64,000 bases of DNA, taken from positions 102,391 to 166,390 of the forward strand of contig JAJZDX010000006.1 in NCBI GenBank assembly GCA_021805865.1, read 5' to 3'. This document shows positions 63,872 to 64,000 of the stretch, piece after piece. This stretch comes from Pseudomonadota bacterium. Its GTDB lineage: Bacteria; Pseudomonadota; Gammaproteobacteria; Steroidobacterales; Steroidobacteraceae. The notes below the pieces were generated by a model. It was not told the DNA's origin, ran no database searches, and saw only the letters and a program-made list of their open reading frames with translations. The translations under genes and the position numbers were made by a program. Every line of letters begins with the position of its first letter. The stretch's first letter is position 1.

Positions 63872-64000
63872 CTACTTCAGGACCACCGTCTTGCGGCCGT
63901 TGCGGAACACGCGCCGCTCGGCGTGCCACTTGATGGCGCGATTGAGGGCCACGGTCTCGAGCTCGCTGCCGAGCACCGTCAGGTCCTCGGCCGACTGGGA
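63872..64000 (-). CDS. purU: Formyltetrahydrofolate deformylase (C-terminal part only)
   Basis: Only the last 42 codons are in the window. They read ELETVALNRAIKWHAERRV and then FRNGRKTVVLK before the TAG, matching the PurU C-terminus, which ends in a kWHledRV...nKTVVF pattern. PurU releases formate from 10-formyl-THF for purine synthesis under low-formate conditions. The rest lies past the right edge. It is convergent with the LysR gene, 8 nt apart. Confidence 0.8.
   Translation of the reverse strand, partial: SQSAEDLTVLGSELETVALNRAIKWHAERRVFRNGRKTVVLK

Overview
This is a GC-rich (roughly two thirds G+C), gene-dense proteobacterial chromosome segment. PqqABCDE, AceK, RlmKL, a UbiU/UbiV/UbiT set very close to E. 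coli, a bd-I-type oxidase with a long Q-loop, and NodT/RND/EmrB exporters point to a Gammaproteobacterium. A Xanthomonadales/Nevskiales/Steroidobacter-like lineage is my guess only. I see no rRNA, tRNA, CRISPR array, prophage or intact insertion sequence.

Layout: 1-3.7 kb is an EmrAB/NodT-type tripartite exporter whose adaptor is cut by the window edge. 3.7-4.4 kb is a repeat-bearing SPOR lipoprotein. 4.6-11.2 kb is a cydABX-cydDC operon for cytochrome bd and its maturation ABC exporter, with an unusual two-helix CydX, followed by a thioesterase. 11.9-16.9 kb holds an IalB-like secreted protein and an RND pump. 17-21.8 kb is an oxygen-independent ubiquinone block (ubiD-ubiU-ubiV, convergent ubiT) next to an FNR gene. 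21.8-24.8 kb has a B12-binding radical SAM protein divergent from a cysteine-synthase-fold enzyme. 24.9-31.7 kb carries an esterase, Fe superoxide dismutase, a ClcB-type channel, rlmKL and a small ribbon-helix-helix protein. 31.7-38.8 kb is a six-gene hydrogenase-4/complex-I-like operon whose large subunit has lost the nickel-binding cysteines. 39-40 kb is asd behind a likely attenuator. 40-52 kb has polyamine genes (puuB, puuD, puuA, an APC permease, agmatine deiminase) around ppgK, an aminotransferase, aceK and icd. 52-55.7 kb has a serine/threonine-dehydratase-like enzyme, a LysR regulator and an aldo/keto reductase. 55.7-58.9 kb is pqqABCDE on the minus strand. 59-61.4 kb is a NarL-type two-component system. 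61.5-63.9 kb is ligAB with a LysR regulator, and the window ends in the tail of purU.

How it fits together: cytochrome bd, FNR, O2-independent ubiquinone synthesis and an energy-converting complex suggest a facultative or microaerobic life. Three FNR-type boxes (upstream of ubiD, between ubiT and fnr, and upstream of the radical SAM gene) share one promoter geometry and define a small local regulon. Agmatine deiminase plus Puu enzymes outline agmatine-to-GABA catabolism. A 20-bp palindromic motif occurs once beside pqqA/the sensor kinase and once upstream of ligAB, and probably links that two-component system to both neighbours.

The least-explained items are the Ni-free Hyf/Ehr-like complex, the lysine-codon leader with overlapping antiterminator/terminator ahead of asd, the extended CydX, and the palindrome pair around the two-component system.
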